In this document: positions 25,864 to 34,419 of the stretch, piece after piece
Position numbering within the stretch: position 1 is the stretch's first letter
Layout: every line of letters starts with the position of its first letter
NCBI RefSeq assembly: GCF_001693385.1
Contig: NZ_CP016428.1
Coordinates: 992,001-1,056,000, forward strand
Length of the DNA: 64,000 nucleotides
From: Bradyrhizobium icense
GTDB taxonomy: Bacteria; Pseudomonadota; Alphaproteobacteria; Rhizobiales; Xanthobacteraceae
Reading direction: 5' to 3'
Position numbers and translations under genes: made by a program
The notes under the pieces: model-generated
The model's input: the letters and a program-made list of their open reading frames with translations, nothing else
What the model was told of the DNA's origin: nothing
Databases searched by the model: none

Positions 25864-27561
25864 TCAGCTCACGATCCGGTTCTCATGAGAGTGCTGCGGT
25901 TCGCCTAACGGATTGGCCGGGGCGGGCCGGTCTGCCGCGAACGGCGGCCGCATCAAGCGCAACAGATGCCAGGGGCTTGGCATCGCTTCGACATGCGCTT
26001 CGATAAGTGTTGGCCCACCGCGCTCGCGATGTTCGCGCAGCGCTCTTTCCAGATGCGCCGGATCAGCGGCGGCGACGTAAGGAATCTCGAACGCCGATGC
26101 GAGCCGATCGAAATGCGGATTCACAAGGGCGGTGGCGTATTCGTGTCCAAACTGGTCAAGCTGCATCCTGCGGACATTGCCGAAATGCCCGTCATTGAAG
26201 ACGACAATAGCGAGGGGAATGTTGTATTTCCGCGCCGTCGCCAGCTCCTGCAGATTCCATCCAAACCCGCCGTCGCCGTTGATGCTGACCACCAGCCGTC
26301 CCTTGCTGCCCAGCGCAGCCCCAAGTGCCGTGGGAAACCCGTAGCCGAGCGTGCCTTGGTAGCCGGGTGTGATGAACGTATTCGGGTGATAGACGGGATA
26401 GGCGATCCGCGCGAAGTATCCCACCTGGGTCAGTTCGTTCACCAGGATGCCATCGTCCGGGATGGCACGCCGCAGCGCCCTCAGCCATGCGCCTTGCGGC
26501 TCGATCTCTCGCATCTGCTCGGCGGCCCATTGCCGGACCGCCGCCAGATTCATTTTCAGGGCAGGCCGCTGCGGCACAGCGCGCTCAAGGCTCTCGAGCG
26601 TCAGCCTGCAATCGCCCTGGACAAAGAGATCCGCGCGTCGTGGCGGAGCCGCCACGCCGGGATCGATGTTGATGTAGACATAGCGCGCGGCATCTGACGG
26701 CCAGGCCGGACGCCCCATTGCGGTGTCGACGAAGCGGCTGCCGACCACGAGCACCAGGTCGCAATGTGGAAGGACCGCGCGTCCCTCCAATGCGTTGAGC
26801 GCCAGAGGATGACGATCGGAGACAGCCCCGCGTCCGTTCTCCCCCATGATGACGGGCGCCTGAATTCGCTCGGCAAAGGCGGCAAGCGCGTCGGATGCCT
26901 TTGCCGCCAGCGCGCCACCGCCTGTGTAAATGGCAGGCGACCGGCTGCCCGCAAGAAGCCTGGCCGCGCGTTCGATCTGGTCCGGCAAAGGGGCGAGGGG
27001 ACGGGAGGTAAAGTCAGGTTCTTGCGCGGGCACTTCCGCAACCGAGCTCAGAACGTCGTGCGAAATTTCCACGGCGACCGGCTTCGGCTCGTACCCGCGG
27101 AGCTGCGCAAACGCCTCGGAGACAATCCGCGGTACCTCTTCGGCGCGCTCGGCCCGGCCTTGCCATTTCGTGACCGACGAGAGGATGCTCGTCTGATCGC
27201 GCACTTCATGCAGCAGCCCAAGGCCTCTGCCAACGGCTGGCGAATAGATGTCGCCTGCGATGCAGAGTACCCGGGAGTTGCAGGCATAGGCGGTTGAAAG
27301 TCCCGCCATCGCATTGAGAACGCCGGGTCCGGGCACGACGAGGCAGACGCCGATCTTCCCGCTCGCACGGGCATAGCCATCGGCCATATAGGAGGTCGAT
27401 TGCTCGTGGCGGGTCGCCACAAAGGTGATGCGGTCAGCGGCCTTGCGTAGTCCGTCGATGGCCCAATCCAGCTGAACGCCGGGTACGCCGAAGACGACCT
27501 CGACGCCTTCTCGCGCCAACTGGCAGGCGAGCGCATCTCCCCCTGTCTGACGACTGGTCAT
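25864..27561 (-). CDS. Thiamine-diphosphate-dependent enzyme, acetolactate synthase-like
   Basis: 565 residues from ATG 27561. The N-terminal Pyr domain has GVPGVQLDWAIDGL and the catalytic Glu in TRHEQSTSYMADGYAR. The PP domain has the ThDP-binding NGDGGFGWNLQELATARKYNIPLAIVVFND motif (GDG about 25 residues before the Asn). It is nearer the acetolactate synthase-like group than benzoylformate decarboxylase, but the substrate cannot be told; a 2-keto acid decarboxylase or ligase is expected. It is the first gene of an operon with three Bug proteins, and starts about 100 bp from an IclR-type operator. Confidence 0.85.
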   Translation of the reverse strand: MTSRQTGGDALACQLAREGVEVVFGVPGVQLDWAIDGLRKAADRITFVATRHEQSTSYMADGYARASGKIGVCLVVPGPGVLNAMAGLSTAYACNSRVLCIAGDIYSPAVGRGLGLLHEVRDQTSILSSVTKWQGRAERAEEVPRIVSEAFAQLRGYEPKPVAVEISHDVLSSVAEVPAQEPDFTSRPLAPLPDQIERAARLLAGSRSPAIYTGGGALAAKASDALAAFAERIQAPVIMGENGRGAVSDRHPLALNALEGRAVLPHCDLVLVVGSRFVDTAMGRPAWPSDAARYVYINIDPGVAAPPRRADLFVQGDCRLTLESLERAVPQRPALKMNLAAVRQWAAEQMREIEPQGAWLRALRRAIPDDGILVNELTQVGYFARIAYPVYHPNTFITPGYQGTLGYGFPTALGAALGSKGRLVVSINGDGGFGWNLQELATARKYNIPLAIVVFNDGHFGNVRRMQLDQFGHEYATALVNPHFDRLASAFEIPYVAAADPAHLERALREHRERGGPTLIEAHVEAMPSPWHLLRLMRPPFAADRPAPANPLGEPQHSHENRIVS

Positions 27562-27655
27562 CGCGTTTTCCCTAGAGCTGTTCCCGCATTCTTGAGTGCA
27601 GGGTCGATCGCCTTTAGAAGAATTTGAGATTGGTGTCCACAAAAAATGAAATATA

Positions 27656-27672
27656 TGTCCATCTAATGGACA
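27656..27672. promoter_or_regulatory. Probable IclR operator 1
   Basis: TGTCCATCTAATGGACA, a perfect 7-bp inverted repeat with a 3-bp spacer, lies in the divergent promoter region of the ThDP enzyme gene and the IclR regulator gene. Related sites occur at 32131 and 34373. Confidence 0.7.
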
Positions 27673-27835
27673 TTGCCATTTCGGCCTATCGAGACAAGCG
27701 GGGTGTCGATCCGCCGAGGATCGGTTTGATGCGGGCTACCGGATAACGCGCCCCGCGTTGACGAAAGTAGTGGACTGTCCGAAACAGAACAGGCACCGTG
27801 ACAGGAACTGGAAATTGAGCGGAACGAAACCCTTC

Positions 27836-28666
27836 ATGGACACGGAAGACGCTGAGGCGAAGGGCGAGGGCTCCACGGTGCGCGCGGTCGATCGCGCCAT
27901 AGCGATCCTACAGTGCTTCACGGCGGAGAAGCCGGCCCTCAGCGTGCTGGAAATCCAGCGTCGCGTGGGCCTGAGCAGGCCGACCCTGTATCGGCTGCTG
28001 CAGACCCTGGCAGCGACCGGGCTGGTCAAGGCCGAGGGCGACCCGCAGCGATTCCGCCTCGCGCACGGCGTGATGGAGCTGGCTCACGTCTGGCTTGCAG
28101 GGCTGAACGAGGTCGACGTTGCGAGGCCCATCCTCGAAAGGCTGCGCGAGAGCACGGGCGAGACCGCGGCCCTGTTCGTCCTGCGCGAACAAAAACGCAT
28201 CTGCGTGCTGGAGCTGGAAAGCCATCATGCGCTCACCATCGTTCGGGGGGTGGGTGACACCGGCGACATCACGCTGGGGGCGAGCGGGAAGGCGATCCTC
28301 GCGTACCTCGACGAGGGCCGTCGAAAAGCCATCCTTGATCAGACCCCAAAGGCCCGCCGTGCCGAACTCGTCAAGGCACTGGAGGTCGTTCGCAGCCGCG
28401 GTTTTGCAACCAGCCAGGGCGAAGTCATTGTCGGCGCCGTCGCGCTCGCCGCCCCGACCTTCAACCACAACGGGGAGGTGGCCGGCTGCATCGGCGTTTT
28501 CGGTCCGAAGGCCCGTGTCAAGGACAGCGACATCCCGCGATTTGGTGCGCTGGTTGTCCGCGCGGCCAACGCGGTTTCCGAGCAGTTTGGCAGTCGAGGC
28601 GGGCAGGACGCCGCCGGAAAGCAGCCAAGGTCAGGCCGCGACCGCAAGGAGCGCGGGATCGCCTAA
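27836..28666 (+). CDS. IclR-family transcriptional regulator
   Basis: 276 residues from ATG 27836 (an in-frame start at 27758 is possible). The N-terminal winged helix-turn-helix (ALSVLEIQRRVGLSRPTLYRLLQTL) and the C-terminal IclR effector domain (LGASGKAILAYLDEGRR, GEVIVGAVALAAPTFNHNGEV) are both intact. Regulators of this family control aromatic and organic acid catabolism. It is divergent from the ThDP-Bug operon and lies upstream of the convergent dioxygenase operon. It probably binds the three TGTCC-N7-GGACA-like palindromes of this region. Confidence 0.9.
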   Translation: MDTEDAEAKGEGSTVRAVDRAIAILQCFTAEKPALSVLEIQRRVGLSRPTLYRLLQTLAATGLVKAEGDPQRFRLAHGVMELAHVWLAGLNEVDVARPILERLRESTGETAALFVLREQKRICVLELESHHALTIVRGVGDTGDITLGASGKAILAYLDEGRRKAILDQTPKARRAELVKALEVVRSRGFATSQGEVIVGAVALAAPTFNHNGEVAGCIGVFGPKARVKDSDIPRFGALVVRAANAVSEQFGSRGGQDAAGKQPRSGRDRKERGIA

Positions 28667-28671
28667 AGGCC

Positions 28672-29076
28672 CTAGAAGCGCTGAACGAGAAAGTCGTCGG
28701 TGAACTCTCCAAGCGAGACCTTGACCGGGATCTCGCCTTCGACGCCGAGCTCGATGATGTCGGATCCCGACTTCTGGTGCGCAGGCGTGAGCTGCTCGAT
28801 TCGTTCGGCAATTTTCTCGGCCTGCCAGCTATTCAGCCCCCAGCGAAAACCATCACCGTCCGGCCTCATGCCGAAATCGCCTGCTTCGCCCTCGACCGGG
28901 ACCAGCCGCAGCGTCGTGCGCGACCTTGAACCGCTGAGTTGCTCCCTGAGGTCGATTGAGCGCGGCGAGCTGGCAAACGAGCGCAGCAGGTTGGCCAGCG
29001 CAGTCAGGTCCTGCCTCTCTCCGAGGAACAGGAACAACGGATTGAAATCGCTTGGCAGATGATCGAACCGGAGCAT
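28672..29076 (-). CDS. Conserved hypothetical protein of the dioxygenase cluster
   Basis: 134 residues from ATG 29076, which has GAGG 6 bp upstream. It begins MLRFDHLPSDFNPLFLFLGE and is soluble, with no recognised domain. It is the last gene of the dioxygenase operon (spacing 15 bp from the previous small gene). Its conservation as part of the unit is inferred from the tight spacing. Function unknown. Confidence 0.6.
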   Translation of the reverse strand: MLRFDHLPSDFNPLFLFLGERQDLTALANLLRSFASSPRSIDLREQLSGSRSRTTLRLVPVEGEAGDFGMRPDGDGFRWGLNSWQAEKIAERIEQLTPAHQKSGSDIIELGVEGEIPVKVSLGEFTDDFLVQRF

Positions 29077-29091
29077 CGGCATCCTCAGAAA

Positions 29092-29289
29092 TCAGCTCGC
29101 GTTCAAGACCTTCACGATATCCTGCGCGTGGCATAGCTCCACCACGCCGGCATCGCCAGGCCGTTCCGGAACCTCGATGAACCTGGCCTCGACCCACATT
29201 CCATCGCCCATATTCTCGGTCACTTCAGCAATGATACCCTTCTGCAGCAGCAGGCGGTCGCCGGACTTCAAGGTTATCAGGTCAATCAT
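29092..29289 (-). CDS. Small hypothetical protein of the dioxygenase cluster
   Basis: 65 residues, MIDLITLKSGDRLLLQKGII at the start, predicted to be a small beta-rich fold, with one Cys and one His close together (VVELCHAQDIVKV). AAGGACGGCC gives a good ribosome-binding site. It lies 9 bp after the beta-subunit gene, so it is translationally linked to the dioxygenase. Function unknown. Confidence 0.6.
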   Translation of the reverse strand: MIDLITLKSGDRLLLQKGIIAEVTENMGDGMWVEARFIEVPERPGDAGVVELCHAQDIVKVLNAS

Positions 29290-29298
29290 GGCCGTCCT

Positions 29299-29889
29299 TC
29301 AGAAGAAGGTGCTCAGATTCTTCGCGAGCAGCACGTTCTGATCCAGCAGGATCTCGCGTCGTGCAATCTTCCAGCCATCGGCCGTCTTGCGAAGGGTGTC
29401 GGTGCGCTTCCCGACAAAGGTGTAGGTCTCGTATTCGATGCGGTTCTGATAGACCAGAAAGCGGCAACGAACCTCGACCTCGCGGGGCTCATCCAGTGAA
29501 GGCGCCACGCGCAGGACCTGCACGTTGCTGACCATATGGCAGACGCGAGAAAGCGGTTCTTCCGCATAGTGGACGCCGGTAAGTATCTGGTCGACGCGCT
29601 TGGTGAGCGTCCATTTGTCCTCGTCGAACCAGCTTATGCCAGTGCCCTGGCGGGTGTTCTCGCGCTCCGAATGCTGACCGAATTTCACGTTGCGCCGGAT
29701 CGGCATGAAGTAGGTAACGTCTTCGGCGAGGAGATTCAGCCAATCGCGGAATCGCCTGTTATCGAGCAGGTCGGCTTCCGCATACAGAAAATCCTCGATA
29801 TCGGCCTTGAGCCGATAATAGGCGTCGTTACGCGGGAGATCGGGCGTCATGGTCTGCGGCGCTTCGGCCGCGAGCAGGTCAGCACTCAT
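29299..29889 (-). CDS. Aromatic-ring-hydroxylating dioxygenase, beta subunit
   Basis: 196 residues, the usual length of a beta subunit, with the NTF2/SnoaL-like fold: YRLKADIEDFLYAEADLLDNRRFRDWLNLL at the N terminus and DGWKIARREILLDQNVLLAKNLSTFF at the end. It is the structural partner of the Rieske alpha subunit. The ATG overlaps the stop of the SDR gene by 4 bp (ATGA). Confidence 0.88.
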   Translation of the reverse strand: MSADLLAAEAPQTMTPDLPRNDAYYRLKADIEDFLYAEADLLDNRRFRDWLNLLAEDVTYFMPIRRNVKFGQHSERENTRQGTGISWFDEDKWTLTKRVDQILTGVHYAEEPLSRVCHMVSNVQVLRVAPSLDEPREVEVRCRFLVYQNRIEYETYTFVGKRTDTLRKTADGWKIARREILLDQNVLLAKNLSTFF

Positions 29890-30713
29890 GCTTTTTCTCC
29901 CTGAAGGGCTATTGTCGCGGGCTTCGCCGGCACCGGACCGCCCTGGTGCGCAAAGCAGCCAACATCGATGACCGTTCCGGAAATCGCCTCACCTTCGGCC
30001 GAGATCAGGAAGGCGATAACGTTGGCAATGTCGTCACCCGTTGCGGGCCGACCCGCCGCGGTGCCTGGCGCTCCCTGGCCGAGCCGGGCGGGATCGCCTC
30101 CGACCCGGCCAAGACTCATCCCGCTCACGATGCCGCCGCCGCCGGGCACCACCGTGTTCACGCGGATGCGGTGGTGCAAGAAATCGTAGGCCATCGCAGC
30201 GCTAAGGGCGAACACGCCGCCCTTGCTGGCGGAGTAGGCGGCCATATTGGGTTTACCCCAGCCTGCGCCGGAGCCGACATTGACGATGGCGCCGCCACCC
30301 ATCCGGATCATGTGCGGCAACACGGCGCGGCTGCACAGGTACGGCCCCTTGAGATTGACCGCCATGATGCGATCGAACGTCGCCTCGTCGGTGTCGAGCA
30401 CCGTGCCCAGCGGGCCAATGGCTGCATTGTTGACAAGCGCGTCGATGCGCCCATGACGCTGCAACGTTGTCGCGACGACCTTGGAAACGCCATCCGGATT
30501 CGATACGTCCGCTTCCATCAGATCGGCGTGGAGACCGCGCTCTCTGAGCTCGGATGCCAACCCGGGAATCGCGGCCGCTGCCGTGCTCGATATTTGCGGC
30601 GCCTCAAGGCCAAAGCCCACGACCGCGTGCCCGAGAGCAGCAAGACGTAGCGTGATCGCGCGGCCAATACCGAACGTGCCGCCGGTCACGATGACGACGC
30701 GCGCGGTGGTCAC
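29886..30713 (-). CDS. SDR-family dehydrogenase, probably acting on the dioxygenase product
   Basis: 275 residues from GTG 30713, whose GTGA overlaps the stop of the alpha subunit gene. Motifs: VTGGTFGIGRA, NNAAIGPLG, VGSGAGWG and YSASKGG with the catalytic Tyr and Lys; GTVIDVGCFAHQGG closes the fold. By context it may be a cis-dihydrodiol dehydrogenase, which rearomatises the dioxygenase product with NAD+. The family alone does not fix the substrate. Confidence 0.85.
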   Translation of the reverse strand: MTTARVVIVTGGTFGIGRAITLRLAALGHAVVGFGLEAPQISSTAAAAIPGLASELRERGLHADLMEADVSNPDGVSKVVATTLQRHGRIDALVNNAAIGPLGTVLDTDEATFDRIMAVNLKGPYLCSRAVLPHMIRMGGGAIVNVGSGAGWGKPNMAAYSASKGGVFALSAAMAYDFLHHRIRVNTVVPGGGGIVSGMSLGRVGGDPARLGQGAPGTAAGRPATGDDIANVIAFLISAEGEAISGTVIDVGCFAHQGGPVPAKPATIALQGEKA

Positions 30714-32074
30714 TCGGCGGCCCTCTGCGCCAAGCCGTCGTTGCCGCCAAGCAGTTCGTCCCAGCCACCGCCGCCCATATAGGACTTCCAGCGCCGGTAA
30801 TAGCCGCGCGCGATTTCCTCGGTGATCTGGACGCTGACGGTGCCGCCGAGCGACTGATGCTCGCGCGTCCAGGCGCCGAGCGATTGCTGGTAGTTGAAGG
30901 GATAGCGGCGTGCGACGGTGCCGAGGCTTGCCGACGTCGCATAGAGCCAGTTCTCCATGTCGTCTTGCTCGGTCATACCGGCCGGGCCCGAATAGCGCAT
31001 ATAATAGTGGCGCAGATAATCCTTCACCTCTTGCGGCGCGTCCGCATCTACCAGGAAGAAGCGCCAGCCCTCGGTCGTGGTCGGGCTGTGCGGATGCCAG
31101 GCGCAGAGGCCGCGCGGCTGCCGGCCGTGATAGGAAGTGTTGGGAAAGATCGTACCGACGAACGGCATCAGTCGCGCCTGTTCGCCGAGCCGGCGCTTGC
31201 GTTCCTCGTAGCAATAGCGGAAGTACTTTTCGAGCACGGGATTGTCGAGAAAGGACTCGATGTATTCGTTGTTCTCCGGCTGGATCGCGCTGTGCACGCC
31301 ATGCCCCTCCGGAAAGCTAATCCAGACGTGCTGGGCCTTTTCCAATTCGTCGTCGCGGCGTCCCTTCTTGCCGGACGCGGCGCTCGGGCCGATGCCGATT
31401 AGGTCGACCGAGCGGTGGCTCGGGTTGTGATAGGTGTCGCCGAGGAAATTCTCGGCGGCGAACTTCCAGTTCGACGGGAAAATCCACTTGTGGACGCCGA
31501 TCACCTCCGAGCCACCCTCGCGGCCGTCGCGGCAGTCCAGTGCCTGGTCGAGATGGACCTTGGCCTCGCCGAGATAGGTGAGGAAGTCCGGCGCGTTCTT
31601 GTCCCAGGTCGCCCAGACCGTGCCCTTGTAGATGGCGAGCTTCGCCACCGCGACCAGCGAATTGGCGTCGCGGTCGAGCTGGCCGTCATAGAGCGAGCGA
31701 TATTGCGGCACGCCCTGCAGCTTGCCGTCGGTTGTGTAGGTCCAGCTGTGATAGGGGCAGGTGAAGATCGAAGTGTTGCCCTGCTCGTAGCGGCACACCT
31801 TCATGCCGCGATGGCGGCATGAGTTGAGGAACGCGTGAATGATACCCTTCTTGTCACGGCAGAGGATGACGGACTCTTCACCCATCCGCGTGGTGTAGAA
31901 GTCGCCGGGATTGGGGATCAGGCCCTCATGGCCGATGAAGAGCCAGGCCCGTGTGAAGACCTTGTCAAGTTCCTCCTTGTAAAGGTCGGGATCAACGAAG
32001 ATCTCGCGGCTGATGAAGCCTTGCTCCGTATCAACGAGCTTCGCGACGTCATCGAAGCGGCTCTTGATTGCCAT
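30710..32074 (-). CDS. Aromatic-ring-hydroxylating dioxygenase, Rieske alpha subunit
   Basis: 454 residues from ATG 32074. Rieske [2Fe-2S] ligands are seen as CRHRGMKVC and CPYHSW (the CxH and CxxH pairs). The mononuclear iron ligands lie in ENFLGDTYHNPSHRS (two His) and probably the Asp of TEQDDMENW. It is the catalytic subunit of a two-component or three-component oxygenase that adds O2 to an aromatic ring. No ferredoxin or reductase gene is nearby, so electrons must come from elsewhere. Upstream, at 32131, lies a probable IclR operator. Substrate unknown. Confidence 0.92.
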   Translation of the reverse strand: MAIKSRFDDVAKLVDTEQGFISREIFVDPDLYKEELDKVFTRAWLFIGHEGLIPNPGDFYTTRMGEESVILCRDKKGIIHAFLNSCRHRGMKVCRYEQGNTSIFTCPYHSWTYTTDGKLQGVPQYRSLYDGQLDRDANSLVAVAKLAIYKGTVWATWDKNAPDFLTYLGEAKVHLDQALDCRDGREGGSEVIGVHKWIFPSNWKFAAENFLGDTYHNPSHRSVDLIGIGPSAASGKKGRRDDELEKAQHVWISFPEGHGVHSAIQPENNEYIESFLDNPVLEKYFRYCYEERKRRLGEQARLMPFVGTIFPNTSYHGRQPRGLCAWHPHSPTTTEGWRFFLVDADAPQEVKDYLRHYYMRYSGPAGMTEQDDMENWLYATSASLGTVARRYPFNYQQSLGAWTREHQSLGGTVSVQITEEIARGYYRRWKSYMGGGGWDELLGGNDGLAQRAAE

Positions 32075-32130
32075 GTTCTCCACCCTGAGCATTTCTTGCG
32101 AACGAGATTGCGCCGTTGCGGCTCTTTGAA

Positions 32131-32147
32131 TGTCCGCAGTATGGACA
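32131..32147. promoter_or_regulatory. Probable IclR operator 2
   Basis: TGTCCGCAGTATGGACA shares TGTCC....ATGGACA with operator 1. It lies 57 bp upstream of the alpha subunit start codon. Confidence 0.6.
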
Positions 32148-32309
32148 TTGATCTCAAATTTATCCGACCTGCCCGGTTGTAGTCAAGGCGATCAGGCCAA
32201 GATCCTTCGATTCGCTAAGTCAGGCGGGTCAACAGGTCGTTCGGCGCAGCCTTCAGCAACGCCAGCCATTCTTTGGCGCAGGCGTGCTGATAGGCGACGA
32301 ACCGCCTAA

Positions 32310-33737
32310 TCAATCTGGAAGCATCTTTTTGGGATTCAGAATCGCTGTCGGATCGATGAGCGATTTGAGCCGATTCATAAGTACGAGTTCGGTCGCACTT
32401 TTTTGATACGAAAGCTCGACGCGGTGGAGCTGACCTATGCCGTGTTCCGCACTCACGGTGCCGCCGAGAGACCACACCACGGCATTGGCCGCCGCTTCGA
32501 TCTTCGCTTTTTTTGTTTCGTAAAGCGCGTGATCCCCGTCCTGCGGTTGGCAGGCGCTAAAATGAAGATTTCCGTCTCCCATATGGCCAAAAGCGAACGG
32601 TACGAATTTTGGTTCGATCTCGGCGATGCGCTTGCACAGTTGATGATAAAGCTCGGGGATTCGGCCCAAGGGGACGGCATAGTCAAACCGGAAGGACGGG
32701 CCGAGGACTTTGTGGAGATCGGAGAAGGAATCCCTGATCGACCAAAGGTGCTCTTCTTGCGCTGACGATTGGGCCAGGATGGCGTCCGAGCACAGCCCTG
32801 TCTCCATTGCATGCGACACAATAGATTCGAGCTTTTCCTGAACGGACTGTTGGCCGGCGAGGCGGCACAACACATACCAGTCCTCGCTCAATTCAATTGG
32901 AGGGCTACAGCGCAGAAGCTCCTCGCAAACGCGGCGTATTCCCATAACCGGGAGTAGTTCGATGGCGGATAATTCGCCATTCGCCATTGTGAAGGCCAAG
33001 TCCGCATAGCTGCTCGCCGCTTCAATCGACGAGACGCGGAGGAGAGCGGTGGCGCTCATTGTCTCAGGCGGGTGCATTTTAAGCGATGCGGCGGTGACGA
33101 TCCCGAGCGTTCCTTCGGTGCCTATGAACAGATGTTTCAGGTCGATGCCGCTATTGTCCTTGCGCAAGGCCTTGAGGCCCGACCAAAGCGAACCGTCCGG
33201 AAGAGCGACTTCGAGTCCTAAGACGAGATCTCTGCAATTTCCGTAGCGCACCACGCCCATGCCGCCCGCATTTGTCGCGATGATGCCCCCCACCGTTGCC
33301 GTCCCGCGAGAGCCGAGATCGAGCCCGAAATAGCGGCCGACCATGCGGGCTGCATTCTGGACTTGATTGACCGTGCATCCGGCCTCGGCAACAAGCGACC
33401 ATGATGCAGCGTCAACACTCCGCACCTGATTGAGGCCGACCATCGAGAGGATGATCGAGGGCCGCTCGCTGTTGGCTAACGGAACAGAGCCTCCGCACAG
33501 GCTCGTATTGCCGCCTTGAGCTACAATGGCACATCCGGATGCAGCAGCCGCGCGAACGACGTCCTGAACTTCTTTGACGCTTCGCGGGCGTGCAAGAGCG
33601 ATCGCGTCGCCGCAATACCAGCCGCGATAGTCGCGGCACGCGGCGCCGATGACGTCACGATCGGTAACTAGGAGGCCGGGACGATCGAGCGATCTCGTCA
33701 ATTGCGCCAATGTTAACGATTGCGCTCGGGGTGTCAT
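32310..33737 (-). CDS. FAD-linked oxidase, GlcD/D-2-hydroxyacid dehydrogenase type
   Basis: 475 residues. The PCMH-type FAD-binding domain shows VAQGGNTSLCGGSVPL and LGSRGTATVGGIIATNAGGMGVVRYGN; the C-terminal FAD oxidase domain has HMGDGNLHFSAC and GGTVSAEHGIGQLHR with the metal/substrate-binding His residues. Such enzymes oxidise D-lactate, glycolate or D-2-hydroxyglutarate, and some relatives D-mandelate. It is followed, 21 bp upstream on the strand, by the chorismate mutase gene, so the two are co-transcribed. Substrate unknown. Confidence 0.88.
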   Translation of the reverse strand: MTPRAQSLTLAQLTRSLDRPGLLVTDRDVIGAACRDYRGWYCGDAIALARPRSVKEVQDVVRAAAASGCAIVAQGGNTSLCGGSVPLANSERPSIILSMVGLNQVRSVDAASWSLVAEAGCTVNQVQNAARMVGRYFGLDLGSRGTATVGGIIATNAGGMGVVRYGNCRDLVLGLEVALPDGSLWSGLKALRKDNSGIDLKHLFIGTEGTLGIVTAASLKMHPPETMSATALLRVSSIEAASSYADLAFTMANGELSAIELLPVMGIRRVCEELLRCSPPIELSEDWYVLCRLAGQQSVQEKLESIVSHAMETGLCSDAILAQSSAQEEHLWSIRDSFSDLHKVLGPSFRFDYAVPLGRIPELYHQLCKRIAEIEPKFVPFAFGHMGDGNLHFSACQPQDGDHALYETKKAKIEAAANAVVWSLGGTVSAEHGIGQLHRVELSYQKSATELVLMNRLKSLIDPTAILNPKKMLPD

Positions 33738-33758
33738 GGCGTAGCCGGCTATGGCTGG

Positions 33759-34184
33759 CTACTTCTTCCAGGGCGTCTGGCCTGCGGCGACCGCTTTGGC
33801 AAAGACCCCCTGTTCGTAGTCGATGAAGGACCGCACCATGGTGCGATAGGTGTTCTCAGCAATTTTCGGTGACAAGCCGTTTTCTTCGGCAAGCGTCATT
33901 GCTTTTCGTACAACGGCTTCCGCGCGCTCGGGCGCTTCAACCTGTGCAGGATTGGCCTTGAAGCGCGACGCCTCGTGGACGTAACGTCCTCGTTCGGCCA
34001 TCAGCCGTACAAGTTCACGATCAATGCGGTCGATATTCTGCCGCACTTCCGCAAGCGTTGAGCAACAGGCACCATTGTTTACGGTCGGACTACCCCAAAG
34101 TGCGGGAGTGTTTGTGGTGGGCTCTTCCGCGCGCGCCGCGGCTGCCGAGGCAACAAGTATCAAAGCAAGGAATAACTGTCTCAT
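33759..34184 (-). CDS. Exported chorismate mutase, AroQ class
   Basis: 141 residues from ATG 34184 behind a strong GGGGGAG site. A signal peptide (MRQLFLALILVASAAAARA) is followed by an AroQ-type helical domain: LAEVRQNIDRIDRELVRLMAERGRYV, with Arg and Lys residues in the expected active-site positions (ASRFKA). It interconverts chorismate and prephenate, or acts as an isochorismate-pyruvate lyase like PchB. Export to the periplasm makes a biosynthetic role unlikely. Two Cys at NNGACCST near the mature N terminus are unusual. Confidence 0.82.
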   Translation of the reverse strand: MRQLFLALILVASAAAARAEEPTTNTPALWGSPTVNNGACCSTLAEVRQNIDRIDRELVRLMAERGRYVHEASRFKANPAQVEAPERAEAVVRKAMTLAEENGLSPKIAENTYRTMVRSFIDYEQGVFAKAVAAGQTPWKK

Positions 34185-34372
34185 AGTCTCCCCCGGTCGA
34201 TCGGTATCGGCGTTCACTCGTCTATCGAGAAGTTGTCGCTCCTAGGACGGGCCTGCGGCATGCAGCGGCGTCTCGGCCTTGGCGGTCGCGATCCGATCCA
34301 GCCGTTTCACTTGCAATTGCGAACCATCGTCACATCCGTCGCGATCTGACATGTTTCAGAAAATAAAACAAG

Positions 34373-34389
34373 AGTCCATCAGGTGGACG
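34373..34389. promoter_or_regulatory. Probable IclR operator 3
   Basis: AGTCCATCAGGTGGACG keeps the GTCCA...TGGAC arms of operator 1, and TTGCC follows as it does there. It lies about 190 bp upstream of the chorismate mutase gene. Confidence 0.5.
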
Positions 34390-34419
34390 TTGCCGCGACC
34401 TGCGCGACGCGCTCGGAAA

